Shown: positions 7,561-8,367 of the stretch, piece after piece
Layout of the letters: the number at the start of each line of letters is the position of its first letter
Numbering within the stretch: position 1 is the stretch's first letter
Assembly: GCA_018701055.1 (NCBI GenBank)
Contig: JABIUH010000023.1
Coordinates: 1 to 8,367 of the forward strand
Source: Woeseia sp.
Lineage (GTDB): Bacteria > Pseudomonadota > Gammaproteobacteria > Steroidobacterales > Woeseiaceae
Length of the DNA stretch: 8,367 bases
Direction of reading: 5' to 3'
Translations under genes and position numbers: made by a program
The notes under the pieces: model-generated
What the model was told of the DNA's origin: nothing
Seen by the model: only the letters and a program-made list of their open reading frames with translations
The model's database searches: none

Positions 7561-8367
7561 TTGAAGACATTTAAAGAAGCGGTACGGAAAAAGGATTTTG
7601 CGATATCGGCGGAGATCTACCTGCGCCCGGAAAGCGATGCAGAATCTCTAAGAGCCCAGGCTATCGCTCTTAGAGATTCTGTCGACGGGCTTCTGTTAAC
7701 TGATAATCAGTATGGCCAGTTGCACATGTCAACGACTGCGGCAGCCAGTATATTGATTGACTATGGTGTAGATCCAATCGTGCAACTGACCTGTCGCAAT
7801 CGAAATCGAATTGCACTTATCAGCGATTTGCTGGGCGTTGGTGCGCTCGGCGTGACCAGCCTTTTGCTGGTAGCAGGCGAACGCGCACCTGAGCAATTTC
7901 AACCGCGGCCGAAACCGGTTATGGATCTAAGTGCGACCGACCTGATTCGCACGGCCTCAACAATGAAAACCGATGAAAAACTAACGCAAAATCTGGACTT
8001 TTTCGTCGGCGGTGTGGTGACACCAGTAATGCCAAAACCCTCCTGGGAGGCGAAGCAGCTAAGGGAGAAAATAGACGCAGGAGCACAATTTGTGCAAACG
8101 CACATTTGTATGGATGTTGAGTTGTTGCGGCGATATCTAAGCCATTTAGTAGCGAACAAACTGACCCAACGTACCAGTGTTGTAGCGTCCGTCGCTCTTC
8201 TAGGGTCAGTGGAAGACGAACGCTGGTTACGGGAGAACCGACCGAATGTAATGCTGCCGGATGGGGTGGCCAAGCGCTTGGAAAGCGCCAGCAATCCACG
8301 CGAGGAAGGCATTCAGATTTGTGCTGAGACTATTCGGGCAATGCGGGAGATCCCGGGGTTGGCGGGC
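7561..8367 (+). CDS. Methylenetetrahydrofolate reductase-like protein (MetF family), 3' end cut off
   Basis: The frame is open for 269 codons to the right edge. It resembles the FAD-binding TIM-barrel family of 5,10-methylenetetrahydrofolate reductase (E. coli MetF, about 296 aa), which reduces methylene-THF to methyl-THF for methionine synthesis or runs in reverse in methyl-group catabolism. Motifs are SAEIYLRPES with E18 (the likely equivalent of MetF E28), VDGLLLTDNQ (41-50), PIVQLTCRNRNRIAL (72-86), DLLGVGALGVTSLLLVAGE (89-107), GGVVTP (150-155) and AGAQFVQTH (173-181) with Q179 (the likely equivalent of MetF Q183). The LRGD-type aspartate near the flavin appears as E107. It is a divergent branch, not close to metF itself, so I assign no symbol; a methylene-THF reductase in demethylation or C1 assimilation is possible. 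The start is TTG with a weak ribosome binding site. A perfect hairpin repeat lies within codons 27-41. Confidence 0.85.
   Translation, partial: MKTFKEAVRKKDFAISAEIYLRPESDAESLRAQAIALRDSVDGLLLTDNQYGQLHMSTTAAASILIDYGVDPIVQLTCRNRNRIALISDLLGVGALGVTSLLLVAGERAPEQFQPRPKPVMDLSATDLIRTASTMKTDEKLTQNLDFFVGGVVTPVMPKPSWEAKQLREKIDAGAQFVQTHICMDVELLRRYLSHLVANKLTQRTSVVASVALLGSVEDERWLRENRPNVMLPDGVAKRLESASNPREEGIQICAETIRAMREIPGLAG
7640..7681. repeat. Perfect 16-bp inverted repeat inside the MTHFR-like coding region
   Basis: The left arm (7640-7655) and the right arm (7666-7681) are exact reverse complements around a 10-base loop (7656-7665), and a G·U pair could extend the stem by one. It encodes residues 27-41 of the MTHFR-like protein and begins 79 bases after the TTG. 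No T-tract follows, so it is not a standard terminator. In mRNA it would form a stable hairpin close to the translation start. Confidence 0.85.

Noticed and set aside
7899..8312. Two overlapping minus-strand frames of 137 and 126 codons
   Set aside because: They are antisense to the MTHFR-like gene, whose plus-strand frame shows family motifs through the same bases. Their compositions look non-protein-like and they overlap each other.
1..8367. A CRISPR array, tRNA or rRNA gene, insertion sequence or phage gene
   Set aside because: I found no regular short repeats, cloverleaf-like pattern, transposase, integrase or flanking target duplications on either strand.

Overview
The window looks like chromosomal DNA from a Gram-negative proteobacterium. 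The evidence is a large TonB-dependent outer-membrane receptor with a signal peptide and a clear TonB box. Base composition appears middling by eye (not calculated). A TPR-sulfotransferase next to a TonB receptor suggests a marine or aquatic gamma- or alphaproteobacterium; that placement is inference. There is no rRNA, tRNA, CRISPR array, transposase or phage gene. Five protein genes are visible, and both end genes are cut by the window edges.

Layout: (1) 1-1251, plus strand: the nearly complete 3' part of a PuuB-type FAD amine oxidase. (2) 1252-2184, plus strand: a probable beta-propeller protein whose ATG directly follows the oxidase stop codon, so the two form one transcription and translation unit. 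(3) 2185-2583: a gene-free convergent spacer with a strong bidirectional terminator at its right end. (4) 5220-2584, minus strand: a TonB-dependent receptor. (5) 5221-5446: a spacer with a good ribosome binding site, a possible promoter, a 7-bp inverted repeat and a 12-bp perfect palindrome. (6) 7459-5447, minus strand: a TPR-array/sulfotransferase protein, upstream of and co-directional with the receptor. (7) 7460-7560: a short divergent promoter region. (8) 7561-8367, plus strand: a methylenetetrahydrofolate reductase-like gene, open at the right edge, with a TTG start.

How they may work together: the oxidase and propeller genes are clearly coupled and probably share a process involving an amine or gamma-glutamyl-amine substrate. 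The sulfotransferase and receptor are tandem and may form an uptake or surface-modification module, but the receptor seems to have its own promoter. The MTHFR-like gene belongs to one-carbon metabolism and is probably a separate transcription unit.

The most unexpected DNA signal is a perfect 16-bp inverted repeat (10-nt loop) inside the start of the MTHFR-like coding region. The only two AGA arginine codons of the visible gene lie in its two arms. The least understood protein is the propeller-like one. I do not see proof of a new defence or mobile system here.
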